Assembly: GCA_025698865.1 (NCBI GenBank)
Contig: JAILWQ010000007.1
Location: forward strand, 16,338 to 80,337
Reading direction: 5' to 3'
Source of the DNA: Erythrobacter sp.
GTDB lineage: Bacteria; Pseudomonadota; Alphaproteobacteria; Sphingomonadales; Sphingomonadaceae
DNA: 64,000 bases
Shown here: piece by piece, positions 51,743-60,786 of the stretch
Layout: each line of letters opens with the position of its first letter
Numbering within the stretch: the stretch's first letter is position 1
Position numbers and translations under genes: made by a program
Notes under the pieces: generated by a model
Told to the model about the DNA's origin: nothing
The model's input: only the letters and a program-made list of their open reading frames with translations
Database searches by the model: none

Positions 51743-52365
51743 AGAAGCGCATCTGGGACATCTCGCAGACGCTGCGGCCCGAACTGCCCGTGTGGCCGGG
51801 CGACACGCAATTCGCCTTCGCGCGGACGTGGCGCATGGACGAAGGCTCGCCGGTCAATGTCGGGCGGATGACGATGAGCACGCATTCGGGCACCCATGGC
51901 GATGCGCCGCTCCATTACGGGGTCGATGCGCCCGACATCGCCAGCGTCTCGCTCGAGCCGTATCTCGGCGAGTGCCTGGTGGTCGATGCACGGGGCGTGA
52001 CCGGGGGCGAAATCGATATCGGCGACCTGCCGCATCTCGGCAGCGCCGACCGCGTGCTGTTCCGCACCTTCGACGCCTTTCCGCACGATCGCTGGGACGA
52101 GAACTTCACCGCCATCGCCGCCGAGACGGTCGAATGGCTGGCGATGCAGGGCGTTCGCCTGATCGGGACCGACGCGCCCAGCGTCGATCCGCAGGAGAGC
52201 AAGATCATGGCCGCGCACCTGGCCGTTCTGGAACACGACATGCGCATTCTCGAGGGGCTGGTGCTCGATGACGTGCCGGAGGGGCGCTACGAACTGATTG
52301 CATTGCCGCTCAAGATCGCGGGCGGCGATGCGGGCCTCTGCCGCGCGATCCTGCGGGAGCTGTGA
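51739..52365 (+). CDS. kynB: Kynurenine formamidase (arylformamidase)
   Basis: Product of 208 residues of the bacterial KynB (cyclase) fold, which hydrolyses N-formylkynurenine to kynurenine with a metal. The metal motif is MSTHSGTHGDAPLHYG near residue 50, and TDAPSVDPQESKIMAAH is the second signature near residue 155. Start overlaps kynA and kynU follows after one base, so the three genes are translationally linked. Not related to the eukaryotic alpha/beta type formamidase. Confidence 0.95.
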   Translation: MKKRIWDISQTLRPELPVWPGDTQFAFARTWRMDEGSPVNVGRMTMSTHSGTHGDAPLHYGVDAPDIASVSLEPYLGECLVVDARGVTGGEIDIGDLPHLGSADRVLFRTFDAFPHDRWDENFTAIAAETVEWLAMQGVRLIGTDAPSVDPQESKIMAAHLAVLEHDMRILEGLVLDDVPEGRYELIALPLKIAGGDAGLCRAILREL

Positions 52366-52366
52366 C

Positions 52367-53584
52367 ATGAAGGACCGGGCAAGACATCTCGATGCCGCCG
52401 ACCCGCTGGCCAGCTATCGCGATCGGTTCGACGTGCCGGAGGGCGTGATCTATCTCGACGGCAATTCGCTCGGTTGCCTGCCGAGCGAGACGCCCGAACG
52501 GCTGGCCGAAGTGGTCCGCGGCGAATGGGGCACGGGCCTCATCCGTTCGTGGAACGACGCCGACTGGATCGCCATGCCGCAGCGCGTCGGTGCCAAGATC
52601 GCCCCGCTGATCGGCGCCGCGCCGCACGAGGTGATCGCCTGCGACAGTGTGTCGGTGAACCTGTTCAAGCTGATCTCGGCCGCGCTCGCCATGCGACCGG
52701 GCCGCAAGGTGGTGCTGAGCGAGCCGGGCAATTTCCCGACCGATCTCTACATGATCGACGGGCTGGAACGGCAGGGCCTTGCCGAGCGGCGGCTGGCGAA
52801 GCGCGGCGATCTGCCCGGCGCGCTGGACGAGGACGTCGCGCTGCTGCTCCTCACCCATGCGCATTACAAGACCGGCGAACTGTTCGACATGGCCGCGCTG
52901 ACCCGCGCCGCGCACGAGGCGGGGGCGCTGGTCCTGTGGGACCTGTCGCACTCCGCCGGAGCCTATCCGGTCCATCTCGGCGAATGCGAGGCCGATTTCG
53001 CGGTCGGCTGCGGCTACAAATATCTGAACGGCGGACCCGGCGCGCCGGCCTTCGCCTTCGTCGCCGAGCGCCATCACGAGGCGGTGCGCCAACCGCTGAG
53101 CGGCTGGATGGGCCACGCCGCGCCCTTCGAATTCTCCGACGACTATGCGCCTGCGCCGGGCGTTGATCGCCTGCTTTGCGGTACGCCGCCGATCCTCGGA
53201 ATGGCCGCGCTGGAAGTGGGGGTGGATCTCATCGCCGAGATCGGGGTCGACCGGCTCTACGCCAAGTCGAAGGCGCTGTCGGAATTCTTTCGCCAGTGCC
53301 TGTCCGAGCATGGCGTCACGTTCGATCTCGTCAGCCCGACCGATCCGGACATGCGCGGCAGCCAACTCTCCTTCCGTCACGAAAACGCCTATGCGCTCAG
53401 CCAGGCCCTCATCGCGCGCGGCGTGATCGGCGATTTCCGCGATCCCGACATCCTGCGCCTGGGCTTCGCACCCGCTTATCTGAGCTTTGCCGACATCGCC
53501 GAAGCGGCCCGGCACCTCGCCGAGGTGCTGGACAGCGGCGAATGGCAGCGGCCCGAGTTCGGCGAGAGGGCAGCGGTTACCTGA
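52367..53584 (+). CDS. kynU: Kynureninase
   Basis: Product of 405 residues from ATG 52367 (MKDRARHLDAADPLASYRDRF), one base after the kynB stop. A PLP-dependent hydrolase that cleaves kynurenine to anthranilate and alanine. The PLP lysine is in VGCGYKYLNGGPGAPAF near residue 222, with the LWDLSHSAGAYPVHL Asp upstream and YLDGNSLGCLPSETPERL near residue 28. Length matches bacterial kynureninases. It completes the kynABU operon. Confidence 0.95.
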   Translation: MKDRARHLDAADPLASYRDRFDVPEGVIYLDGNSLGCLPSETPERLAEVVRGEWGTGLIRSWNDADWIAMPQRVGAKIAPLIGAAPHEVIACDSVSVNLFKLISAALAMRPGRKVVLSEPGNFPTDLYMIDGLERQGLAERRLAKRGDLPGALDEDVALLLLTHAHYKTGELFDMAALTRAAHEAGALVLWDLSHSAGAYPVHLGECEADFAVGCGYKYLNGGPGAPAFAFVAERHHEAVRQPLSGWMGHAAPFEFSDDYAPAPGVDRLLCGTPPILGMAALEVGVDLIAEIGVDRLYAKSKALSEFFRQCLSEHGVTFDLVSPTDPDMRGSQLSFRHENAYALSQALIARGVIGDFRDPDILRLGFAPAYLSFADIAEAARHLAEVLDSGEWQRPEFGERAAVT

Positions 53585-53590
53585 AGCGGG

Positions 53591-54031
53591 TCAGGCGGCG
53601 CGCGGCGCCGTGTCCGCCAGCGCATCGGCGAGGGGATAGAGTTCCTCGTTCTCGCGCCGAATGCGCGTGCCGAGCGCCGCGAAGACCTTCGCGCTGTGCT
53701 TGCGGAACGCTTCTGCTTCCCGCTGAAGCTTTTCGGGACTGCTCCAGCGCTCGACGAATTCCGCGTAGGCGGCACCGAGATCGCCCATCTGGATGCTGAA
53801 ATTGCGGGCCATGCCGGCGGTCCGCTCGTCCTCGGACGCCATCATCGCGGGGTAGAGCACCTTGTCTTCCGCCACCAGATGCATCTGCAGGACACCCGTA
53901 AGGCGGGCCAGTCGCGTGGTGATCTGGCGGGCACTGAAGGCGGTGATCTCCGCGTCGATGTCGCCCTGCAACTGCGAGACGATTTCGAGCAGCGTATCGT
54001 GCTGGCGGCGAAGATTGGCAGTGCGGCTCAT
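53591..54031 (-). CDS. Hemerythrin-domain protein
   Basis: Product of 146 residues with a four-helix hemerythrin-like build: RRQHDTLLEIVSQL with the first His, VLQMHLVAEDKVLYPAMM with His and Glu, the RKHSAKVFAALG helix and RRENEELYPLADAL. Such proteins bind a di-iron centre and sense or carry oxygen, or protect iron. Helix spacing suits the cation-binding domain family. It is convergent with kynU (six bases apart), no shared operon. Confidence 0.85.
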   Translation of the reverse strand: MSRTANLRRQHDTLLEIVSQLQGDIDAEITAFSARQITTRLARLTGVLQMHLVAEDKVLYPAMMASEDERTAGMARNFSIQMGDLGAAYAEFVERWSSPEKLQREAEAFRKHSAKVFAALGTRIRRENEELYPLADALADTAPRAA

Positions 54032-54113
54032 GGATTTTCCCCGGCTGGAAGCGAGCGCCCCGGCTAGGCCGACAAGGATAATTTTCTGCTAACGCCGCGC
54101 GGGCCGAAGTCGA

Positions 54114-54722
54114 TCAGGCCTCCAGCTCGATGTCCCAGTAGAGCCAGTCCCGCCATGTCTCGTGGAGGTAGTTCGGCGGAAATTGCCGGCCGTGCTGTTG
54201 CAGCTGCCAGTGCGTTGGCCGGATCGGTTCGGCGTAGAGCTGCATCCCCGCCTGTTGCGGCGTGCGCCCGCCCTTCTTCATGTTGCACGGCGCACAGGCG
54301 GTGGCGATGTTCTCCCAGGTGGTGCGCCCGCCCAGGCGCCGGGGCACGACATGGTCGAAGGTCAGGTTCTTCATCTCGCCGCAGAACTGGCACGAGAAAC
54401 GATCGCGCAGGAACAGGTTGAAGCGGGTGAAGGCGGGAAATTCGCTTGGTTTCACATATTGCTTGAGCGCGATCACGCTGGGGATTCTCATGTCGAGCGA
54501 GGGCGAGTGGACGCGCCGGTCGTAGCTCTCGATCACCGTTACCCGGTCGAGGAAGATTGCCTTGATCGCGGTCTGCCACGGCCACAGGCTGAGCGGGTAA
54601 TAGGAGAGCGGGGTGTAATCCGCGTTCAGCACCAGGCTGGGGCAGGCGTCCAGCTTGCGTGTGGGATCGTCCTCGGTGCTGCGGAAGCGCGCGGCCCGCT
54701 CGAGCAGGTCATCCCTTAACAT
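54114..54722 (-). CDS. HNH endonuclease (conserved alphaproteobacterial)
   Basis: Product of 202 residues from ATG 54722 (MLRDDLLERAARF); ATG 54773 would add 17 residues. The HNH domain lies in the C-terminal half: CQFCGEMKNLTFDHVVPRRLGGRTTWENIATACAPCNMKKGGRT, with zinc cysteines and the DHV catalytic pair. The first half (LDACPSLVLNADYTPLSYYPLSLWPWQTAIKAIFLDRV) is highly characteristic of a chromosomal HNH family conserved across alphaproteobacteria, whose role is not known. It is not a mobile-element gene by context. gluQ is divergent. Confidence 0.88.
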   Translation of the reverse strand: MLRDDLLERAARFRSTEDDPTRKLDACPSLVLNADYTPLSYYPLSLWPWQTAIKAIFLDRVTVIESYDRRVHSPSLDMRIPSVIALKQYVKPSEFPAFTRFNLFLRDRFSCQFCGEMKNLTFDHVVPRRLGGRTTWENIATACAPCNMKKGGRTPQQAGMQLYAEPIRPTHWQLQQHGRQFPPNYLHETWRDWLYWDIELEA

Positions 54723-54872
54723 CGGTACTCGACATGCCTCGATGCCCTCCCTGACGATTATGGAGAATGCCATCGCAGCGCAAAGCGTCAAGACTGTTAC
54801 GGACAGCCTATCCACAGGGTTATCCCGTCGCTTGCGGCTTGGCAGCCGCGCGCCAGCGGCTAGGGCGTGCCG

Positions 54873-55733
54873 ATGGTCGTCACCCGCTTCGCCCCGAGCC
54901 CGAACGGTTCGCTCCATCTCGGCCATGCCTTCTCGGCGATCACCGCGCATGATCTGGCGCGCGAGGCGGCCGGAAGGGGGGAGGGCGGCCGGTTCCTGCT
55001 GCGGATCGAGGATATCGACGGCCCGCGTTCCCGCCCCGAACTCGCCGACGAATTTCGCCGCGACCTCGAATGGCTGGGCCTCGAATGGGAGGAGGTGCCG
55101 GCGCAATCGACGCGCCTTGCCAGCTACGATGCGGCGACGGCGCGCTTGCTGGATGCGGGATTGCTGTTCCCCTGCACCTGCACCCGGGCCGAGATCGCGG
55201 CAATGCAGCCGCGCGTCGGCCAGGATGGCGCGATCTATCCCGGCACCTGCAAGGGGCGGCTGCTCGATCCGGAAAAGCATGCCGCGCTGCGGCTCGACAT
55301 GGACAGGGCCATGGCGCGGGTGGGCGAGATCGGGTGGAGCGATGCGCTGGCGGGGGCACAGATCGCCGATCCGCGCGAGTTCGGCGATGTCGTGCTGGTG
55401 CGCAAGGATGCGCCCGCCAGCTACCATCTCGCCGCCACGCTCGACGATGCGGCGGATGGGGTCACTCTGGTGACGCGCGGGCGCGACCTGTTCCACGCGA
55501 CCCACATCCACCGGGTGTTGCAGGCCCTGCTCGGCCTGCCGGTGCCGCGATGGCATCACCACGAATTGCTGCTCGATCCGGACGGGCAGAAGCTCGCCAA
55601 GCGGCGCAACTCGCCCTCGCTTGCCGATCGCCGCGCGGCCGGGGAAGACGGACGCTTGCTCGCCGAGCAACTGCGCTTGCGGAGATTTCCGGATGACATT
55701 TCGCTGTCGGAGCCTACATCGGAGGCACCATGA
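54873..55733 (+). CDS. gluQ: Glutamyl-Q tRNA(Asp) synthetase
   Basis: Product of 286 residues, a truncated glutamyl-tRNA synthetase paralogue that adds glutamate to queuosine at position 34 of tRNA-Asp. HIGH-like PSPNGSLHLGHAFSAITAH near the start, the zinc site CTCTRAE...YPGTCKG near residue 100 and the KMSK-like LAKRRNSPSLA are visible; there is no anticodon-binding domain, so it cannot be normal GluRS. ATG 54873 has AGGG seven bases upstream; GTG 54867 is an alternative. Consistent with queC elsewhere in the window. The next gene overlaps by four bases. Confidence 0.93.
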   Translation: MVVTRFAPSPNGSLHLGHAFSAITAHDLAREAAGRGEGGRFLLRIEDIDGPRSRPELADEFRRDLEWLGLEWEEVPAQSTRLASYDAATARLLDAGLLFPCTCTRAEIAAMQPRVGQDGAIYPGTCKGRLLDPEKHAALRLDMDRAMARVGEIGWSDALAGAQIADPREFGDVVLVRKDAPASYHLAATLDDAADGVTLVTRGRDLFHATHIHRVLQALLGLPVPRWHHHELLLDPDGQKLAKRRNSPSLADRRAAGEDGRLLAEQLRLRRFPDDISLSEPTSEAP

Positions 55734-55960
55734 CCACTCTTCTCGTCATCCTCCTCGTGATTCTGTGCGCGCTGGTCGTCTTTTCGCTGGTGCGCGGGAT
55801 CGTCGCCTTCCTCAAGAGCACCAAGATTGACCTGCAGAGCGGGCAGCAGACCGATGCGACGGACATGCAGCTGTTGCAGAACAAGATGATGTTCAACCGC
55901 ATCAAGTATCAGGCGCTGGCCGTCGTCGTGGTCGCCATTCTGCTCGCCGTGGCGCAGTAA
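55730..55960 (+). CDS. HIG1-domain (twin transmembrane) protein
   Basis: Small membrane protein of 76 residues with a strongly hydrophobic first helix (TTLLVILLVILCALVVFSLVRG) and a second at the C-terminus (YQALAVVVVAILLAVAQ), linked by QQTDATDMQLLQNKMMFNRIKYQ. The N-K-M-M-x-x-R-V/I-x-x-Q core is the HIG1 hallmark. In mitochondria Hig1 proteins act on respiratory supercomplexes; the bacterial role is not established. Start overlaps gluQ by four bases. Confidence 0.88.
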   Translation: MTTLLVILLVILCALVVFSLVRGIVAFLKSTKIDLQSGQQTDATDMQLLQNKMMFNRIKYQALAVVVVAILLAVAQ

Positions 55961-55979
55961 TCCCGCTAGCGCGCGGGAC

Positions 55980-56558
55980 ATGGTCAAGCTCAACAAGATC
56001 TACACCCGCACGGGCGATACCGGCTCGACCGGTCTCGTCGACGGATCGCGCCTGCCGAAACATGCCGCGCGCATGGAAGCGATCGGCGCGGTGGACGAGG
56101 CGAACTCCGCGCTCGGCGTGGCTGCGGTCGCACTGGCCGATGGCGACCATGCCGACGCGATCCATCGCATCCAGAACGACCTCTTCGATCTCGGCGCCGA
56201 TCTCGCCACGCCGGCCGGGCCGGACGAGGATTTCGCTCCGTCGGAAATGGTGCTGCGCATCGTCGCCGCGCAGGTCGAATGGCTCGAACAGGCGATCGAC
56301 GCGCTGAACGCCGATCTCGAACCGCTGACCAGCTTCGTCCTTCCCGGCGGAAGCGAGGCGGCGGCGCGCATCCATGTCGCCCGCGCCGCGGCGCGGCGGG
56401 CGGAGCGCAGCGTGACGGCGCTCGCCGCTGCCGAACCGGTCAATCCGCAGGCGCTCGCCTATGCCAATCGCCTGTCGGATTATCTTTTCGTCCTCGCCCG
56501 TGTCGCCAATGCGAACGGCACGCGGGACGTGAAGTGGATACCCGGCAAGAACCGCTAG
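55980..56558 (+). CDS. Cob(I)alamin adenosyltransferase, PduO type
   Basis: Product of 192 residues of the PduO-type ATP:cob(I)alamin adenosyltransferase family, converting cobalamin to adenosylcobalamin. Signatures are KIYTRTGDTGSTGL at residue 6, the catalytic EAIGAVDEANSALGV, DLFDLGADLATP and the C-terminal PGGSEAAARIHVARAAARRAERSV with YANRLSDYLFVLARVAN. It starts 19 bases after the HIG1 gene and precedes a 3-hydroxybutyryl-CoA dehydrogenase; adenosylcobalamin-dependent methylmalonyl-CoA mutase is not in the window. Confidence 0.93.
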   Translation: MVKLNKIYTRTGDTGSTGLVDGSRLPKHAARMEAIGAVDEANSALGVAAVALADGDHADAIHRIQNDLFDLGADLATPAGPDEDFAPSEMVLRIVAAQVEWLEQAIDALNADLEPLTSFVLPGGSEAAARIHVARAAARRAERSVTALAAAEPVNPQALAYANRLSDYLFVLARVANANGTRDVKWIPGKNR

Positions 56559-56618
56559 CCACTCCGGCAGCGAGCCGTTAGGACCGCCGCTTTGCTGCAA
56601 GTGCGAAGGATGCGGGAC

Positions 56619-57491
56619 ATGATCGAGACGGTGGCGGTAATCGGCGCGGGCCAGATGGGCTCCGGAATCTCGCAGACGGTGGCGGCGAACGGGACGAGGG
56701 TACTGCTCGCCGATATCGACCTCGCCACCGCCGAAAAGGCGCGTGAGAATATCGACCGGGCGCTCGGCAAGCTGGTCGGTCGCGGCAAGATCGAGGCGGC
56801 CGATGCCGAGGCGGCGCTTGCCCGCATTACGGCGGTCGGCGACTATGCGCCGATGAAGGATGCCGACCTCATCATCGAGGCGGCGACCGAGAAGGAACCG
56901 ATCAAAAAAGCGATCTTCGAGAAGGCCGGCGAAATGCTTGCTCCACAAGCGATCATGGCCTCGAACACCAGCTCGATCCCGATCACGCGGATGGCGAATT
57001 ATTCGCCCGACCCGGCGCGCTTCATCGGTCTGCACTTCTTCAACCCGGTGCCGGTGATGGGCCTGATCGAGGTCATTCCCGGCCTCGCCACCGCGGACGC
57101 CACGACCGACCGGATCACGGCTTTCGCGCGCGGGCTGGGCAAGGAAGTGGTGCTGAGCCAGGACGAGCCCGGCTTCGTCGTCAATCGCATCCTTCTGCCG
57201 ATGATCAACGAGGCGGTCTTCGTGCTCGGCCAGTCGACGGCGGGGATCGAGGATATCGACAAGGGCTGTCGCCTCGGTCTCAACCACCCGATGGGTCCGC
57301 TGCAGCTCGCCGATTTCGTCGGGCTCGACACCTGTCTCGACATCATCCGCGTGCTTCACGACACGACCGGCGACACCAAGTATCGCCCGGCGCCGCTGCT
57401 AGCGAAATATGTCGAGGCGGGCTGGCTCGGCCGCAAGACCGGGCGCGGTTTCTACGATTATTCGGGTGAGGAACCGGTCCCGACGCGCTGA
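56619..57491 (+). CDS. 3-hydroxybutyryl-CoA dehydrogenase
   Basis: Product of 290 residues; ATG 56619 has AAGGA eight bases upstream and gives the typical start [19 protein letters not shown]. It oxidises (S)-3-hydroxybutyryl-CoA with NAD. Rossmann motif [35 protein letters not shown] and the catalytic block [19 protein letters not shown] with the His, then the [12 protein letters not shown] and [13 protein letters not shown] of the C-terminal domain are present. Full length (E. coli-type 282-310). It probably shares a transcript with the adenosyltransferase gene, 60 bases upstream. Confidence 0.93.
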   Translation: MIETVAVIGAGQMGSGISQTVAANGTRVLLADIDLATAEKARENIDRALGKLVGRGKIEAADAEAALARITAVGDYAPMKDADLIIEAATEKEPIKKAIFEKAGEMLAPQAIMASNTSSIPITRMANYSPDPARFIGLHFFNPVPVMGLIEVIPGLATADATTDRITAFARGLGKEVVLSQDEPGFVVNRILLPMINEAVFVLGQSTAGIEDIDKGCRLGLNHPMGPLQLADFVGLDTCLDIIRVLHDTTGDTKYRPAPLLAKYVEAGWLGRKTGRGFYDYSGEEPVPTR

Positions 57492-57556
57492 TGCGCTGTC
57501 TTCCCGGGAACGCGGTGCGAAGCCCGCTCGTTCAGGCACAAAGGAGAATTTGCGCC

Positions 57557-57928
57557 ATGAGCGATACGAACACAACCAAGCAGAACACACCTGTCGGCGA
57601 AAGCCAGGAAGCGCGCCAGACCGATCTCGCGCCCGAGACCCATAACGACGAGCAGGACGATCATCGCAACCAGGCGCAGGAAGTGGCCGGGGAAGCGCGG
57701 CGCACGACCACCGAAACCGCTTCGCCCACGGAAAGCGTGAAGGGCGACAACAAGAGCGGGCTGATGAACGATTCGACCCAGGACACTGTCGATCACATGC
57801 GCGACATGGAGAGTTCGGGCCGGATCGACATGGATGCCTATCGTGGCGAGCCCAATCACGACGACAATGAGGGCAAGTACGGCAAGGCCGGCGAGCCCGA
57901 TCCCGAACTGCCCAACGAAAACGACTGA
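57557..57928 (+). CDS. Acidic, disordered hypothetical protein
   Basis: Product of 123 residues starting after a canonical AAAGGAGAATTT ribosome site. It is rich in Asp, Glu, Asn, Thr and Gln, lacks hydrophobic clusters and cysteines, and should be intrinsically disordered (MSDTNTTKQNTPVG, ETHNDEQDDHRNQAQE, MRDMESSGRIDMDAYRGEPNHDD). No domain recognised. The codon use and ribosome site support it being real. Acidic disordered proteins are often stress related, but no such role can be shown. Isolated, convergent with mutS. Confidence 0.7.
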   Translation: MSDTNTTKQNTPVGESQEARQTDLAPETHNDEQDDHRNQAQEVAGEARRTTTETASPTESVKGDNKSGLMNDSTQDTVDHMRDMESSGRIDMDAYRGEPNHDDNEGKYGKAGEPDPELPNEND

Positions 57929-57976
57929 CCATCTTAAACCGAGGGGCGGGAAACAGACCGGCGGGGGATGCGCGGC

Positions 57977-60625
57977 TCAGCTCTGCGCGTCCCCCGCCTC
58001 GCGTTTGAGCTCGTAAAGGAGGTCGAGCGCCTCGCGCGGGCTCAGCGCGTCGATGTCGAGCCCATGCAGACGCTCGCGCAAGGCATCGCGCCGCTCCTCT
58101 TGCGCCGCTGCGCTGGCGGCGAAAAGCGGCAGATCGCCCAAACCCGCCGCTAGCCCTCCGGTCTGCGCCCGGCCCTTCTCCAGCTTGTCGAGCACCGCCT
58201 TCGCCCGGCCGACCACGCCCGACGGCACGCCCGCGAGCTTCGCCACCGAGAGGCCGTAGCTGCGATCCGCCGCGCCGCGCGCCAGCTCGTGCAGCAGGAC
58301 CAGATCGCCCTTCCACTCGCGCGCGCGGACATGGTGAAGGCTCAGCGCGTCGCAGCTGTCGGCCAGCCGCGACAACTCGTGGTAATGCGTCGCGAAGAGG
58401 CAGCGACAGCGCAGATTTTCGTGCACCGCCTCGACCACGGCCCAGGCGAGGGCCATGCCGTCATAGGTGGATGTGCCGCGCCCGACCTCGTCGAGGATGA
58501 CGAAGCTGCGCTCGCTCGCCTGCCGCAGGATCGCGGCGGTCTCGACCATCTCGACCATGAAGGTGGAGCGGCCGCGCGCCAGATTGTCGCTCGCGCCGAC
58601 CCGGCTGAACAGGCGGTCGACCATGCCGATCCGCGCCGCGCTCGCCGGGACGAAGCTGCCCGCCTGGGCGAGCAGGACGATAAGCGCGTTCTGGCGCAGG
58701 AAGGTCGATTTGCCGCCCATGTTCGGGCCGCCGATCAGCCACAGCCGGTCCTCGGGGCCGAGGCGGCAATCGTTGGCGACGAAGCGATCGCCCGCTTTCG
58801 CCAGCGCCGCCTCGACCACCGGATGGCGTCCGCCCGCGATCTCGAGGCACGGCTCGTCCTGCATGTCCGGGCGGCACCAGTCGCCCTCGGCCGCGCGTTC
58901 GGCGAGGGCGGCGCTCACGTCGATCCGGGCGAGGGCGGCGGCGGTGGCGGCGATCGCCTCGCGCCGCTCCACGACCGCGGCGGTCAGCTCCTCGAAATGC
59001 GCCTCTTCCGCTGCCAGCGCATGAGCCCCCGCCTCGGCGATACGGGAGGCTTCCTCGTGAAGCCCGAGCGAGTTGAACCGGACCGCGCCCGCCATGGTCT
59101 GGCGGTGGGTGAAGCCGCTGTCGGCGGCCATCAGCTTGTCGCCGTGTTTGGCTGGCACTTCGATGAAGTAGCCGAGCACCTTGTTGTGCTTGATCTTGAG
59201 CGAGGGCGTGCCCGTTTCCTCGCGATATTTCGCTTCCAGCGCCGCGATCGCGCGCCGCGCATTGCCGCTCGTCTCGCGCAGCTGGTCGAGCGCATGGTCG
59301 TAGCCCGGCGCGATAAAGCCGCCCTGCTGCCGCTCGGTCGGCGGCGCGGCAACGAGCGCGCGGTCGAGCAGGTCGGTCAGTTCGGCATGGCCACCCAGCG
59401 CGTCTGCCATTCGCGCCAGCAGGTCCGGCAGATCGCCACCGCCGCGCAGTGTGTCGCGCAGCCGGCGCGCCTCGTTCAGCCCGTCACGCGTCTGGCCGAG
59501 ATCGCGCGGACTTCCCCGCCCGGCGACGATCCGCCCGAGCGCGCGGCCGATATCGGGCACGGCGCGCAGGGCGGCGCGAATATCGGAGCGCAGCAGCGGA
59601 TCGCCGTGGAAGCGGTGCACGGCCGCAAGCCGTGCCTCGACCGCACCGCGTTCGCCCAGGGGGGCGGAAAGATCCTCCGCCAGTTGGCGCGACCCCGCCC
59701 CGCTCGAACAGCGGTCGACGCAGGCGAGCAGGCTGCCCGCCCGCGCCCCGGTCTGGGTCTCGACGATTTCCAGGCTGGTGCGCGTCGCTGCGTCCATCGC
59801 CAGATGCGCGCCGCCGCCGCGCGCCGTAGGCGGCAGGAGGAAGGGCAGGGTCCCGCGCCCGGCATGGTCGAGATAGGCGATCAGCCCGCCCGCCGCCGCC
59901 AGCATGGCGCGCGAGAAGCTGCCGAGCCCGTCGAGCGTCGCGAGCCCGTGGATCGCCTTCAGCCGGGCCTCACCATCCTCGCTGCGGAAATCGGCCCGTG
60001 CGCGCGTGATCGCGCCTTCGGGCAGCGCCACGCCTTCTGCATTACCGTTCTCGGCCCAGTCCTCGGGCACCACGACCTCGCTCGCGCCGATCCGCGCGAG
60101 CGCCGCGTCGAGCGCGTGGGGGGCGCAGTCCTCCAGCTCCATGCGCCCGGTCGAGATATCGCAGGCGGCGATCCCGATGCCTTCGCGCAGAGGCGCAACC
60201 GCCACCAGCACGTTCGCCCGGCGCGGATCGAGCAGCGCATCCTCGGTCAGCGTGCCGGCGGTGACGAAGCGCACGATGTCGCGCGCGACCAGCGCCTTGG
60301 AGCTGGGCGTGCCCTCGCGCCTGGCGCGGGCCTTGGCCTCGTCGGGCGTCTCGGTCTGTTCGGCGATCGCGACCCGGCACCCGCCCCGGATCAGCCGCGC
60401 GAGATAGCTCTCCGCCGAGTGGACCGGCACGCCGCACATCGGCACCGGCGCGCCGTCGTGCTCGCCCCGGCTGGTCAGCGCGATGTCGAGTACGCCGGCC
60501 GCCACTTTCGCATCCTCGAAGAACAGCTCGAAGAAATCGCCCATGCGGTAGAACAGCAGCGCGTCGCCCGCCTCGCGCTTCAAGGCGAGATATTGCGCCA
60601 TCATGGGGGTGGGCTTGCCGGTCAT
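57977..60625 (-). CDS. mutS: DNA mismatch repair protein MutS
   Basis: Product of 882 residues from ATG 60625 (MTGKPTPMMAQYLALKR); an in-frame ATG at 60661 adds 12 residues. Mismatch recognition residues are in FYRMGDFFELFFEDA (Phe31, Glu33). The ATPase domain has Walker A GGPNMGGKSTFLRQ, the Walker B/D loop VILDEVGRGTSTYDGMALAW and the ABC signature in RGRSTFMVEM. Length is in the family range. MutS binds mismatches and recruits MutL. It is divergent from maeB, with about 160 bases between. Confidence 0.96.
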   Translation of the reverse strand: MTGKPTPMMAQYLALKREAGDALLFYRMGDFFELFFEDAKVAAGVLDIALTSRGEHDGAPVPMCGVPVHSAESYLARLIRGGCRVAIAEQTETPDEAKARARREGTPSSKALVARDIVRFVTAGTLTEDALLDPRRANVLVAVAPLREGIGIAACDISTGRMELEDCAPHALDAALARIGASEVVVPEDWAENGNAEGVALPEGAITRARADFRSEDGEARLKAIHGLATLDGLGSFSRAMLAAAGGLIAYLDHAGRGTLPFLLPPTARGGGAHLAMDAATRTSLEIVETQTGARAGSLLACVDRCSSGAGSRQLAEDLSAPLGERGAVEARLAAVHRFHGDPLLRSDIRAALRAVPDIGRALGRIVAGRGSPRDLGQTRDGLNEARRLRDTLRGGGDLPDLLARMADALGGHAELTDLLDRALVAAPPTERQQGGFIAPGYDHALDQLRETSGNARRAIAALEAKYREETGTPSLKIKHNKVLGYFIEVPAKHGDKLMAADSGFTHRQTMAGAVRFNSLGLHEEASRIAEAGAHALAAEEAHFEELTAAVVERREAIAATAAALARIDVSAALAERAAEGDWCRPDMQDEPCLEIAGGRHPVVEAALAKAGDRFVANDCRLGPEDRLWLIGGPNMGGKSTFLRQNALIVLLAQAGSFVPASAARIGMVDRLFSRVGASDNLARGRSTFMVEMVETAAILRQASERSFVILDEVGRGTSTYDGMALAWAVVEAVHENLRCRCLFATHYHELSRLADSCDALSLHHVRAREWKGDLVLLHELARGAADRSYGLSVAKLAGVPSGVVGRAKAVLDKLEKGRAQTGGLAAGLGDLPLFAASAAAQEERRDALRERLHGLDIDALSPREALDLLYELKREAGDAQS

Positions 60626-60786
60626 TAATGCGCGAATAGCGCCAGACGGCGCGCGGGTCACCGGGTCGTCGCCGATCCATCGGGGGAAAGCGCGGCGCTT
60701 TTCCGCCGCATCACGAAGGGGGGCAGTTTGGCTTCCCCGCGACGCTACGGCACGCTAGGGCCCCCATTCGACAACAAGGGATGATC

